This document shows positions 15,208 to 23,900 of a DNA stretch of 64,000 nucleotides, one piece after another. The stretch comes from DATKWD01 sp035529695 (GTDB lineage Bacteria > Actinomycetota > Acidimicrobiia > Acidimicrobiales > Salinilacustritrichaceae). The position numbers were made by a program, and so were the translations under genes. The DNA lies in the NCBI GenBank assembly GCA_035529695.1, contig DATKWD010000108.1:1-64000 (forward strand), in the 5' to 3' direction. Under the pieces are notes generated by a model. It did not search any database, was not told where the DNA came from, and was given only the letters and a program-made list of their open reading frames with translations. Numbering within the stretch: position 1 is the first letter of the stretch; each line of letters begins with the position of its first letter.

Positions 15208-16977
15208 TCAGCCGACGGAAGCGATCAGACCGGGGTCGAGCGCCTGGTCGGTGTAGACGACGCTCGCGTTCCAGAGCAGCCAGTCGTCGACACCGAGGTC
15301 GCGCGCCGCGTCGATCTGGGCGCGGACCTCGTCGGGTCCGTACGGGTGACCGAGCGAGAAGTCCTGGATCCACGGCACCAGTGCGACCCCGGTGCCCTCG
15401 GTCTTGGCCTGGAAGTCGGCGAGCGTGGCCTTCACGATGTCGTAGGGCTGACGGTTCGGGTCGGCGACCCCGTACTCGCCTCGGACCCAGTGCGACGGGT
15501 AGAGCATCGGTGCGATGTAGTCGACGCGCTGTGCGATGAGCCCCACGTCCTGGCCGACGGCGTCGGGGCGATCGGCGGCGATGCCGAAGACCGATGCGCC
15601 CTGATAGGCGCAGCGCTCGCGCAGCGCCGAACCGGTGAACGCGAGGAAGTCCGCGACCTCGGTGGTCACCGAACCGTCCATCCCAGCGAAGACCATCCCC
15701 GAGAGTGCGCCCTCGGGACGCCGGACGTAATCCCACAAGATGTCATCGATGCCGGCGTCGACTCCCTCGAGGGCGATGTCGAGGTTGTACTGCTGCACAT
15801 CGGGGTTGGCGAAGTTGGTGAAGCCACCGTAGGTACCCAACTTCTCGCCCTCGGCGGTCTGGGCGACCATGTCCTGGCGCTCGTGTGACCATGCCCAGTC
15901 GGCGAGAGGAGCGTCTCGGAACGCCACGATCCGCCCGACCACCCTGACGTTGCGGTCCTTCAGCGTCTTGATCGCTTCGTCGAGGTCGTAGAGGTTCTGG
16001 ACCGCACCGATCGTGTGGGCCAGTGCCACCTCGGTGTCGTAGCCGACGATGCCGCCCTCGTCCTTCAGATCGAGTTCGACCGTGGACACCAGGCCGCGGT
16101 CGACCAGGTCGAGAATTCCGTTCCGGAGGTCGTCGTGGCCCCAGGCGGCGGCGGTCACGTGGACACCCTGGCTGGCCGAGTAGGTGGTCGGGACGACCAG
16201 GTCGTGCCCGCTGCGATTGCCGGCGGCATCGGTCGCAACGAGCTGCACGGGCGTGGCAGGAGGCTGGTCGAAGCTCAGCTCGAAGCGTCCGTCGCCGTCG
16301 ACGGCCACCGGCTCGCCGTTGGCCGTCAGCACGACATCGGCCTCGGACGTGCCCTCGACGGTCGTTCGATCGCAGATGCCCACGGCCGCGGGAACGGGCA
16401 CGTCGATCGGCGGCGGGGTGCCGTCGACCACGAAGTCCCAGGAGAACGTCGCATCGGACAGCACCGGGCGCGGCGCAGTCAGCCCGAGCTCGTAGTTGCC
16501 CTCCTCGAGGGGGGCGGGGCTCCACACGAAGCCCGAATCGGTGCGATCGAGCGTGTCGTCCTCGGGAACCGCACCGTTCACTGTGAAGTCGGCTCCGGAC
16601 ACCGAGTCGGTTCGATCGATGACGATCTCGACCCGCAGGCCTTCGGCCGCCTCGAGGCTGAGATGGTCGCCCGCGGTCACGCCGGCGAACTCGACGGGCA
16701 CCCGGGTCGCGCCCCACACCTCCCATGCGAGGAAGGCGAGCACCCCGACGAAGCAGACGACGATGAGCGCGTCGCCGATCGGCACCCGCCGCCTCGGCCG
16801 GTAGCGCAAGGACCGATCGGAGCCGAGGCCGGCGCGGGGATCTCGGAGCGAAGACGTCCGGTATCCGTCGACGACCGACCGGCGACTGCGCGAGCGACGG
16901 CGGAACTGCGACGGCCCGAAGCCAGACGAACGACGTGGGGGCGCTGCGCCGGGGATGCGGGAGAGGTCGATGGCCAT
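15208..16977 (-). CDS. Putative glycoside hydrolase (DUF4015-type), membrane-anchored
   Basis: A 589-residue protein. A long basic N-terminus (Arg/Ser-rich, about 1-65) leads into one membrane span (DALIVVCFVGVLAFLAWEVW, about 69-88), so it is a type II surface protein. Next come Ig/bacterial cell-surface-like beta repeats (about 95-265), then a TIM-barrel of the putative glycosyl hydrolase DUF4015 family (VHVTAAAWGHDDLRNGILDL, VELDLKDEGG, IDDILWDYVRRPEG, VDYIAPMLYPSHW). The acidic residues in LKDEGG and WDYVR fit the catalytic strand ends. Likely acts on an exopolysaccharide or cell-wall glycan. It ends close to the convergent DNA methyltransferase gene (9 nt). Confidence 0.85.
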   Translation of the reverse strand: MAIDLSRIPGAAPPRRSSGFGPSQFRRRSRSRRSVVDGYRTSSLRDPRAGLGSDRSLRYRPRRRVPIGDALIVVCFVGVLAFLAWEVWGATRVPVEFAGVTAGDHLSLEAAEGLRVEIVIDRTDSVSGADFTVNGAVPEDDTLDRTDSGFVWSPAPLEEGNYELGLTAPRPVLSDATFSWDFVVDGTPPPIDVPVPAAVGICDRTTVEGTSEADVVLTANGEPVAVDGDGRFELSFDQPPATPVQLVATDAAGNRSGHDLVVPTTYSASQGVHVTAAAWGHDDLRNGILDLVDRGLVSTVELDLKDEGGIVGYDTEVALAHTIGAVQNLYDLDEAIKTLKDRNVRVVGRIVAFRDAPLADWAWSHERQDMVAQTAEGEKLGTYGGFTNFANPDVQQYNLDIALEGVDAGIDDILWDYVRRPEGALSGMVFAGMDGSVTTEVADFLAFTGSALRERCAYQGASVFGIAADRPDAVGQDVGLIAQRVDYIAPMLYPSHWVRGEYGVADPNRQPYDIVKATLADFQAKTEGTGVALVPWIQDFSLGHPYGPDEVRAQIDAARDLGVDDWLLWNASVVYTDQALDPGLIASVG

Positions 16978-17096
16978 GGTGAGTCACCGGCCGTACCGCT
17001 TGGGCACTCCGGAATCAATCATTGTCGCGCCTTTCCTGCGAATCGACAACGCAGCCCCGGGCGAGTCCAGCGGTCCGAGCTCGAGATCGGTGCGTT

Positions 17097-17117
17097 TCTG
17101 ACGGTGTGTCAGAATCG
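17097..17117 (+). promoter_or_regulatory. Operator/leaderless promoter of the P450 gene
   Basis: TCTGAC-N5-GTCAGA at 17097-17113 (7-bp arms if the flanking T/A pair is counted) followed by ATCG. CAGAAT (17110-17115) is a -10 box 9 nt before the ATG. It matches 19 of 21 bases with the site before the long flavin monooxygenase (9121-9141), same orientation and near-equal spacing. Confidence 0.7.
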
Positions 17118-17124
17118 CTGACCG

Positions 17125-18324
17125 ATGACAGCTCACCCGATTCGCAGCGAGATCGACCTGCTCTCCGGCCAGTTCTGGGCCGGCGACCACCACGAGGCCT
17201 TCACCTGGATGCGGGCTGAAGCACCGGTGTACTTCGATCCGAACAGCCAGCTCTGGGCGGTCACCCGCTACCAAGACCTCAAGGCGGTGTCGACCGATCC
17301 TCGACGATTCTCGAGCGCACAGGGCATCCGTCCCGAGTCCGGGCCGCTCCCGATGATGATCGACATGGACGATCCGGCTCACCTGCGGCGCCGCAAGCTG
17401 GTCAACCGGGGCTTCACGCCCCGCCGCGTCCGCGAGCAGCGCTCCGAGGTGCTCGCGGCGTGCGACGAGATCATCGACGCCATCTGCGAACGTGGCAGCG
17501 CCGACCTCGTCGCCGACATCGCTGCGCCGCTGCCCATGATCATGATCGGCGACGCGCTCGGCGTCGCGCCGGAAGACCGGCGCGAGCTGCTCCAGTGGTC
17601 CGACGACATGTTGTCGAGCCTCACCGGCGACATCGAGGTGCTCGAACGTGGCGGCGAGGCGTTCAACGCCTACAGCGAGTATGCGAGCAGGGTGATCGCC
17701 GACCGCCGCGAGTGCCCGGCCGACGACTTGATGTCGGTACTCGTCCATGCCGAGGTCGACGGCGATCGCCTCGACCACGACTCGCTCGTCCAGGAGTCGT
17801 TGCTGATCCTGATCGGCGGTGACGAAACGACGCGCCACGTCATCAGCGGCGGGATGTATCAACTCCTGGTGCACCACGATCAGCGGGCCCGCCTGGCGGC
17901 CGACCCCAGCGCCCACATCAAGGGCACGGTCGAAGAGATGCTGCGGTGGGTGTCGCCGATCAAGAACATGGCTCGCCACGTCGTGGTCGACACCCAACTC
18001 GGAACGCAGCGGCTGGCCGAGGGCGACAAGCTCCTTCTCTGCTATCCGTCGGCCAACCGCGACGAGGCGGTGTTCGACGATCCGTTCCGGTTCGACATCG
18101 ATCGCGAGCCGAACGAACACGTCGCCTTCGGCTTCGGGCCGCACTTCTGCCTCGGGAACAGCCTGGCACGACTCGAGATCGAGGTGATGGTGACGCGGCT
18201 GCTCGAACGTCTGCCCGACATCGGACTCGTCGACTCGGCCGAACCCGAGGCGCGGGCGGCGAACTTCATCTCCGGGTACGAGGCGATGCCGGTCACGTTC
18301 TCGCCGACCGGTCCGATCGGCTGA
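17125..18324 (+). CDS. Cytochrome P450
   Basis: A 399-residue class I bacterial P450. It shows the oxygen-binding I-helix motif IGGDETTRH (about 230-238), the K-helix ExxR in EEMLRW, and the heme loop FGFGPHFCLGNSLA with the thiolate Cys at about 342. The N-terminal WMRAEAPVYFDPNSQLWAVT fits the CYP families of actinobacteria that hydroxylate terpenoids, fatty acids or steroids. No ferredoxin or reductase gene is adjacent, so it must use partners encoded elsewhere. The promoter palindrome it shares with the monooxygenase at 7187 suggests the two enzymes act in one induced pathway. Confidence 0.95.
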   Translation: MTAHPIRSEIDLLSGQFWAGDHHEAFTWMRAEAPVYFDPNSQLWAVTRYQDLKAVSTDPRRFSSAQGIRPESGPLPMMIDMDDPAHLRRRKLVNRGFTPRRVREQRSEVLAACDEIIDAICERGSADLVADIAAPLPMIMIGDALGVAPEDRRELLQWSDDMLSSLTGDIEVLERGGEAFNAYSEYASRVIADRRECPADDLMSVLVHAEVDGDRLDHDSLVQESLLILIGGDETTRHVISGGMYQLLVHHDQRARLAADPSAHIKGTVEEMLRWVSPIKNMARHVVVDTQLGTQRLAEGDKLLLCYPSANRDEAVFDDPFRFDIDREPNEHVAFGFGPHFCLGNSLARLEIEVMVTRLLERLPDIGLVDSAEPEARAANFISGYEAMPVTFSPTGPIG

Positions 18325-18330
18325 GGTCAC

Positions 18331-18356
18331 GGGTCGGTCCTCGCAAGGGCCGACCC
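18331..18356 (+). terminator. Hairpin after the P450 gene
   Basis: Ten-base arms GGGTCGGTCC and GGGCCGACCC (one G-T pair) around a 6-nt loop, 6 nt after the P450 stop. No U-tract follows, so it is a weak intrinsic terminator at best; the downstream gene has its own -10 at 18362. Confidence 0.45.
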
Positions 18357-18375
18357 TCGGGTACGTTGGCCATTC

Positions 18376-19299
18376 ATGGCGGGTTCGGGGACCAAGGCAA
18401 TCGTCGCTGCACTCGCCGCGAACGCAGGGATCGCCGTGGCCAAGTTCGTCGGCTACGTGATCACCGGCTCCGGATCGTTGCTGGCCGAGAGCGTCCACTC
18501 GGTCGCGGACTCGGGCAACCAGGGACTCCTGCTGCTGGGGGGAAAGCGCGCCAGCCGTGATGCAACTGCGCAGCACAACTTCGGATTCGGACGCGAGCGG
18601 TACTTCTGGGCCTTCATCGTCTCGTTGGTCCTGTTCACCCTCGGATCGGCGTTCGCGCTCTACGAGGGCTACCAGAAGATCGCACATCCGCACGAGATCG
18701 AGTCGCTCGGCGTGGCCATCGGCATCCTGTTGTTCGCCATCGTGCTCGAGACCTTCTCGTTCCGAACGGCCATCGTCGAGGCCAACAAGGACCGAATCGA
18801 CGCCGGATGGTGGGAGTACATCAGGCACTCGAAGGCACCGGAGATCCCAGTGGTGCTCCTCGAGGACGCCGGCGCCCTGTTGGGGCTGCTGTTCGCCCTG
18901 GGAGCCGTCACCACCGCTCAGGTGACGGGCGACCCGATCTACGACGGCATCGGAACGCTCGGCATCGGAGTGCTTCTCGGAGTCATCGCCATCGTGCTGG
19001 CCGTCGAGATGAAGAGCCTGCTGATGGGTGAGTCGGCGACGAGGCCGACCCACGACTCGATCGAGAACATCATCGTCGAGGACGCCGACGTCCGAGCACT
19101 GCTCGAGCTCAAGACGCAGTACCTGGGCCCCGAACAGCTCCTCGCCGCCGTCAAGGTGCAGTTCAGAGCCGAGATGACGACCGAGGAGATCGTGGTCGGG
19201 ATCAACCGGATCGAGCGGGCGATCAGGGCGGCACATCCGCACGCGATCGAGCTGTTCGTCGAACCCGATGTCCAGATGGAGACGACTGCTGGTGACTGA
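18376..19299 (+). CDS. Cation diffusion facilitator (CDF) transporter
   Basis: A 307-residue CDF protein that exports divalent metal (Zn, Fe, Mn, Co or Cd) in exchange for protons. The HxxxD metal site of helix 2 is HSVAD (H41, D45) and the helix-5 acidic site is in VLLEDAGALLG. The C-terminal cytoplasmic domain (EIVVGINRIERAIRAAHP) is the ZT dimerisation module. TACGTT at 18362-18367 ends 8 nt before the ATG (leaderless type). The end overlaps the XRE regulator start by 8 nt, so the two are co-translated. The metal cannot be predicted. Confidence 0.93.
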   Translation: MAGSGTKAIVAALAANAGIAVAKFVGYVITGSGSLLAESVHSVADSGNQGLLLLGGKRASRDATAQHNFGFGRERYFWAFIVSLVLFTLGSAFALYEGYQKIAHPHEIESLGVAIGILLFAIVLETFSFRTAIVEANKDRIDAGWWEYIRHSKAPEIPVVLLEDAGALLGLLFALGAVTTAQVTGDPIYDGIGTLGIGVLLGVIAIVLAVEMKSLLMGESATRPTHDSIENIIVEDADVRALLELKTQYLGPEQLLAAVKVQFRAEMTTEEIVVGINRIERAIRAAHPHAIELFVEPDVQMETTAGD

Positions 19300-19663
19300 C
19301 GAGGCGACCGGTCAGAACGACCCGCTCAAGGCCCTGGGCCGCTACATCAAGGAACAACGGACCCAGGCCGAACTCACCCTTCGCGAACTCGCCGAGCGCG
19401 CCAATGTCTCGAACCCCTATCTCAGCCAGATCGAACGCGGCCTCCACGAGCCATCGGTGCGGGTCCTCAAGGCGATCGCCGGAGCCCTCGAGGTGTCGGG
19501 CGAGACGTTGCTCCGCCAAGCCGGTCTGATCGACCCCGACACTGATGCCGACTCGAGACCCGCGGTCACGGTCGAGACCGCCGTCAAGAACGACCCAGAC
19601 CTCGATTCGGCCGGCAAGGAGACACTGCTGCAGGTGTACCGCAGCCTGCGAAAGCAGGCCTGA
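19292..19663 (+). CDS. XRE-family regulator linked to HbhA-like gene
   Basis: A 123-residue protein. The helix-turn-helix lies at about residues 12-66 (LGRYIKEQRTQAELTLREL, NVSNPYLSQIERGLHEPSVR). The C-terminal half (about 75-123) is acidic then helical. This is the type of regulator next to the heparin-binding haemagglutinin gene of mycobacteria (Rv0474 beside hbhA, as I recall), and here too the next gene encodes an HbhA/phasin-like protein, though convergent. GTG 19292 overlaps the CDF stop and the fold starts just after it, so I prefer it to an upstream ATG at 19268. Confidence 0.85.
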   Translation: MTDEATGQNDPLKALGRYIKEQRTQAELTLRELAERANVSNPYLSQIERGLHEPSVRVLKAIAGALEVSGETLLRQAGLIDPDTDADSRPAVTVETAVKNDPDLDSAGKETLLQVYRSLRKQA

Positions 19664-19700
19664 AAAAGGGGAGACGGCCCGCACATGGCGGACCGTCTCC
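19663..19700 (-). terminator. Rho-independent terminator of the HbhA-like gene
   Basis: Thirteen-base arms (19670-19682 and 19688-19700; GGAGACGG..CCGTCTCC) with one mismatch and a 5-nt loop. On the minus strand it is followed by CCTTTTT, a U-tract ending at 19663. This is the clearest intrinsic terminator in the window. Confidence 0.8.
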
Positions 19701-19701
19701 G

Positions 19702-19735
19702 GAGGTTGACCGAGGGGGGTCGGTCACCTCTTTCT
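19702..19735 (+). terminator. Terminator of the CDF-XRE operon
   Basis: Arms GAGGTTGACCGA and TCGGTCACCTC (one bulged T) followed on the plus strand by TTTCT. Together with the preceding minus-strand hairpin it separates the convergent XRE and HbhA-like genes. Confidence 0.65.
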
Positions 19736-19784
19736 GGCCGGCCGGGGGGAGACCGATCCAGAAGTTGTGTCCCGAGCTGGAGGC

Positions 19785-20093
19785 TCAGGCGGCTTTGACG
19801 ACCTTGGGCGCCTCGGCGGTGCGGGGCAGCGTCAGCGGCGCGATGGCCTTGACGACGTCCTTGGCGAACTTCTCCTGGTTGGCCAAGACCTTCTTGGCGA
19901 ACGCGTACTGGGTGTCCACGATCTCCTTGACGGTCGGGACCTGCGAGGGAAGCTCGGGACGGTTCTCGGGAAGCCGCTCGTCGATGCGGGCGATGGCGCT
20001 CTTGATGGCGTCGAGGGCCTGACCCTGGACGTCGGTGAGACGGCTGAGACCCTTGGCCTCGAGGTCGGTGATGGATTCGACGATGGTGCTCAT
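19785..20093 (-). CDS. HbhA/phasin-like coiled-coil protein
   Basis: A 102-residue helical protein: a long amphipathic helix (ESITDLEAKGLSRLTDVQG, then AIKSAIARIDERLPE), a Pro-rich break, the segment VPTVKEIVDTQYAFAKKVLA, and a short Lys/Ala/Pro tail (EAPKVVKAA). This fits the phasin/HbhA type, proteins that coat polyhydroxyalkanoate or lipid surfaces or, in mycobacteria, bind heparan sulfate. It lacks the long Lys-rich repeats of true HbhA, so a lipid- or PHA-granule role is at least as likely. The ATG at 20091-20093 has an AGGAG ribosome-binding site. The AT-rich palindrome at 20149-20162 may bind the adjacent XRE regulator. Confidence 0.75.
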   Translation of the reverse strand: MSTIVESITDLEAKGLSRLTDVQGQALDAIKSAIARIDERLPENRPELPSQVPTVKEIVDTQYAFAKKVLANQEKFAKDVVKAIAPLTLPRTAEAPKVVKAA

Positions 20094-20148
20094 GGCGTTG
20101 CTCCTGGTCCTGGTTGTTTCGTGCGGCGAGGGGGCTCGCCGTGTGCTG

Positions 20149-20162
20149 CTAACTATAGCTAG
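20149..20162. promoter_or_regulatory. Candidate operator/-10 upstream of the HbhA-like gene
   Basis: CTAACTATAGCTAG is a 14-bp near-perfect palindrome, an AT island in GC-rich DNA. On the minus strand it contains TATAGT, a good -10 box about 58 nt before the HbhA-like start. XRE binding is inferred from neighbourhood only. Confidence 0.45.
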
Positions 20163-20187
20163 CACTTGCATACTTTGCCAAGGAGAC

Positions 20188-20253
20188 ATGCGTCACATCG
20201 GGTTGCACCACAAACCCGACTCAGTAGGTCGGGATTCCACTCCAGCTCGATAG
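20188..20253 (+). CDS. Possible 21-residue peptide upstream of the peroxiredoxin gene
   Basis: ATG 20188 follows AAGGAG by 2 nt and opens a 21-codon frame (MRHIGLHHKPDSVGRDSTPAR) ending TAG 20251-20253. It contains no membrane or domain signal. It could be a leader peptide, but a possible -10 for the peroxiredoxin gene (TAGAGT, 20251-20256) overlaps its stop. In that case the peptide would not be on the peroxiredoxin mRNA. The spacing of the ribosome-binding site is also short. Kept as low confidence. Confidence 0.2.
   Translation: MRHIGLHHKPDSVGRDSTPAR
20216..20234. promoter_or_regulatory. Palindrome upstream of the peroxiredoxin gene
   Basis: CCCGAC-N7-GTCGGG, perfect 6-bp arms, about 68 nt before the peroxiredoxin ATG and just upstream of a possible -10 (TAGAGT). 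Position fits an operator for a redox or stress regulator; the regulator is unknown. Confidence 0.4.
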
Positions 20254-20302
20254 AGTCTGCGATTCACCCGATGTACTCACCGATGCAAGGAGACCATGCG
20301 CC

Positions 20303-20932
20303 ATGGCCATTCGACTGGGCGACGAAGCCCCGGACTTCACCGCCGAGACCACCGACGGAACGATCAACTTCCACGACTGGAAGGGCGACAGCTGGGCTGT
20401 GCTCTTCAGCCACCCGAAGGACTACACCCCCGTGTGCACCACCGAGCTGGGTCGCGTCGCCGGCCTCAAGCCCGAGTTCGACAAGCGCAACACCAAGGTG
20501 ATCGGACTCTCGGTCGACCCGCTGTCGGACCACGAGGGATGGGCCGGCGACATCGAGGACGTCACGGGGAACGCACTCAACTTCCCCTTGATCGCCGACT
20601 CTGACCGCGTGATCGCCGACAAGTACGACATGATCCACCCGAACGCCGACAACACGCTCACCGTCCGCTCGGTGTTCGTCGTGGGGCCCGACAACAAGGT
20701 GAAACTCACCCTCACCTACCCTGCGAGCACGGGCCGAAACTTCGACGAGCTGCTGCGCGTCATCGACTCGCTGCAGCTCACGGCCGATCACTCGGTGGCG
20801 ACGCCTGCCGACTGGACCGATGGCGAGGACGTGATCATCGTGCCATCGGTGAGCGACGAGGACGCACGGGCACGCTTCGGCGAGTTCGACGCCCTCAAGC
20901 CCTATCTCCGCAAGACAAAGCAGCCGCGCTGA
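20303..20932 (+). CDS. 1-Cys (Prx6-type) peroxiredoxin
   Basis: A 209-residue thiol peroxidase that reduces peroxides. The peroxidatic Cys is C45 in DYTPVCTTELG, flanked by the conserved Pro and Thr. No resolving Cys occurs in the second half, and the TYPASTGRNFDELLRVIDSL segment and long C-terminal arm are the Prx6 signature. AAGGAG at 20287-20292 lies 10 nt before the chosen ATG; a closer ATG at 20296 is out of frame. The gene is followed by the convergent cyclase gene after 19 nt. Confidence 0.95.
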   Translation: MAIRLGDEAPDFTAETTDGTINFHDWKGDSWAVLFSHPKDYTPVCTTELGRVAGLKPEFDKRNTKVIGLSVDPLSDHEGWAGDIEDVTGNALNFPLIADSDRVIADKYDMIHPNADNTLTVRSVFVVGPDNKVKLTLTYPASTGRNFDELLRVIDSLQLTADHSVATPADWTDGEDVIIVPSVSDEDARARFGEFDALKPYLRKTKQPR

Positions 20933-20951
20933 ACCTGCTGTCTCGGTCTGC

Positions 20952-23900
20952 TCAGGTGGTGGGGATGGCCGCGTCGGCCGTTCCCACCACGAGGTCGATG
21001 TAGGCCCGCCACCCATCGGCACCGATGCCGAGGTCGTGGGCGATCCCCTCGGAGCGCCGACGGGCAGTCAACCGGTCGTCGGCTCCGGTCGCCTCGGCCA
21101 GCGCGGCGTCGGCGAGTCCGAGGACCAGAGGCCCGACGCGGTCACCCGTCGTCGACAGTTCGTCGAGCCCGTCGGCGAGAATCGCTCTGCCGTCGACACC
21201 GCTCACGGCCACCGCTTCGGCCAAGCGGGCCATCGTGCGGTCGAGATAGGTCACCGAGGTGCAGTCAGCGAGCCTCGCGACCGCACGATCGGTTCGTCTC
21301 CGGTCGCCCTGTGCGGCACCGACGAGTGCCTCGGCGGCAATGACCGACCCGTTGCCGGCTGACTCCTCGGTGGTCGCTTCGTCGAGCAGCGCGGTCGCAC
21401 GGTCTGCGTCGCGGCGCTGCAGCGCCGCCAACGTCAAGGCCACCAGTTGATCGGTCCCGCCGACCCTCTCCGGGCTGATGTCCCCGGACTCGACCCGTGC
21501 GCTCGCCGCTTCGGTCCACGCCAGATCGCCGATCTGCACTGCCGACAGCAGCTCGGGGATCTGCCACGCCGGCTCGAGCTCGCCCGGACGATCGGAGTCG
21601 GCTCGGGTCCGATCGAAGACCTCCCGGGCCTCGACGATCCTTCCCCCGGTCGTCAGGGCCCGTCCGAGGATCCCGCGAGCCTGCGCGCCGCCGAAGGCAT
21701 CGTCGAGCTCCTCGAAGATGTCGAAGGCACGCTGCGCAGCGGCGATTGCCTCATCGGTTCGTCCGCTCCAGAGCCGGATGCTGCTGAGCAACACCTCCAT
21801 CATCCCTGCACCCCAGCGGTCACCCCGCTCGAGCCCCGAATCGAGGACCTGCATGGCCAACCATTCGGCACCGTCGCCGTCTCCGAGGTGGAACTTGACC
21901 CACGCATAGAGACCGAGCGCCCAGCCGAGGCCACCGCGGTCGCCGCGATCGGTGAATGTGTCGATCGCTCGGCGCAGGTGTCGTTCGGCCTCGACCACGC
22001 GGCCGGACATGAAGGCCGACCACGAGAGGTGTTGCAGCACCCACGCGACGCCCCGCTGGTCGCCGAGCGACTCGAACAGATCGAGCGCAGCGGTCAGCTC
22101 GACCGACGCCGCTTGGTCGTCGCCGGAGAACACGTGCATCATGCCGCGAAGCCGCAGGATCTCGGCTCGTTGCGCATCGGCCCCCATGTCGGTGGCCATG
22201 GCCAACGCCCGGTCGAATCGCTCGGCAGCGATCTCGGCCATGCCGAGACGCAACTCGCAATCGCCGAGCAGCGTCAGGCCCTCGAGGAGATGGGCATCGT
22301 CGCCCACCTCGCACGCCTCGTCGACCACGTCGCTGATCTCGACCCGCGCGGTCGAGTGGTCGCTGTGCTTCATCAGCCCGCGCGCGCGACCGAGCTGGAG
22401 GCTACGACGCTCCTCGTCGTTGGCAGGCCGAAGCGCGAGCGCTTCGGTGTAGAGGCGCGCGGCTTCGCGGCCGAGGTCGGCGGCGTCGGCCCGATCGGCG
22501 GCCTTCACGAGCCACGTCCGCGCCAAGGCGTCGATGTCGTCGGGCACGCCTCCGAGCGCCGAGAAGTCCGAGGCGAGCTCGGCGGCCCTCGCGTAGTTGT
22601 GCGCGATGCGCTCGACCACCGAGTCATGCCGTTCGTCGAGGTTGGAGCGGCACCACTTGGCGATGCCGGCATGCCGTTCGGCCCGATCGGCCTTGGTCAA
22701 CGTCGAGTACGCCACCTCGCGCACCAACTCGGACCGGAACTCCCAGTGGCGGCCGTCGCGACTCAGCATCTCGCGGTGGATCAGGGCGTCGATCTCGGCG
22801 GACACGTCGGGGAGCCCGCGGGTGATCGACACCATGGTCTGGAGTGCGTCGATCTCGCCGCGTCGACCCAGGACGGCAGCGTCTTCGACGACCGCCCGCT
22901 CGACCGGGGAGAGCCCATCGAGCCTGGCCAGGACCAGCGCTCGGAGTGACCCCGGCAGCTCGTCGGAGCCCTCGACCTCGCCGACGAGTGCCACGAGTTC
23001 CTCGAGGAAGAACGGGTTGCCTCCGCTGCGCTCGAGCAACGCTTGGGCAAGGGCTTCGTCGAGGACCTCGCCGCTCAGCTCCTCGATGAGCCGCGCTGAC
23101 GCTGCCTCGGACAGCGGATCGAGATGCAGCACGACCAGGCTGTGATGACCGCTCGTCGGCGTCCACCGCTCGGTGAGCGAGGCGCGAGCCGTCGCCAACA
23201 CTGCAAAACGCTCGTGATCGAGGCGCTCGAGCAGGGTGTCGAGCAACGACAGCACCGCCTCGTCGGCCCAGTGGAGGTCACTGAGCACGACCAGGACCGG
23301 GCGAGATCGGCTGGACTCGCCGGCGAAGGTCACCAAGGCGCGCACGACCTCGTCGTGATCGCGCGCCACGTCGATGCCACCGAGTGTGTCGTGGCCCATC
23401 AGGTAGAGGAGCCCGGCGACCGTGCGGAGCACCTCGGGCTCTTCGGGACTCAGATCGAGTGTCTGGGCCACCGACGCAGTGGTTGCCACGACGACGGCGT
23501 CGAGGTCGTCGTCGGGCTCGATTCCGATACCGCTGCGCAACGCCTCGGCGATGGGCCACCAGACGTTGGCCTCGCCGTAGGGAACGCAACGGCCTTCGAG
23601 CACGAGGGCATCGACGTGCGACGAGGCCCAACTCGCGACCTCGGACGAGAGCCGGGACTTCCCGACTCCAGCTTCACCGCTCACCAACATCAACGATGCA
23701 CGAGAGCGCGACGCCGAGGTGGCCACGGCGCCGGTCAGCAGCGACAGCTCGTGCGAGCGGCCGACCAGCGGTACCGCCGGTCGGTTCGGTCGGTGGCCGG
23801 GCGGCGCGATCGGGTCGAGCGCGATCCAACAGGGCACTGGTTCGATTCGACCGCGAACCGTGATCGGATCGCAGGCCTCGTAGCTCACGACATCGCGGGT

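Noticed and set aside
16984..17022. 12-codon frame (MIDSGVPKRYGR) with AGGAAAGG upstream, before the glycoside hydrolase gene
   Set aside because: Good ribosome-binding site but too short and without any known leader-peptide pattern; not enough to call.
16984..19242. Very long open frame antisense to the P450 and CDF genes
   Set aside because: It is the mirror of well-identified genes in GC-rich DNA, has no domain and shows Arg/His/Gly-rich shadow composition.
20094..20302. Riboswitch or sRNA upstream of the peroxiredoxin gene
   Set aside because: Two small inverted repeats only; no match to a riboswitch core I know.
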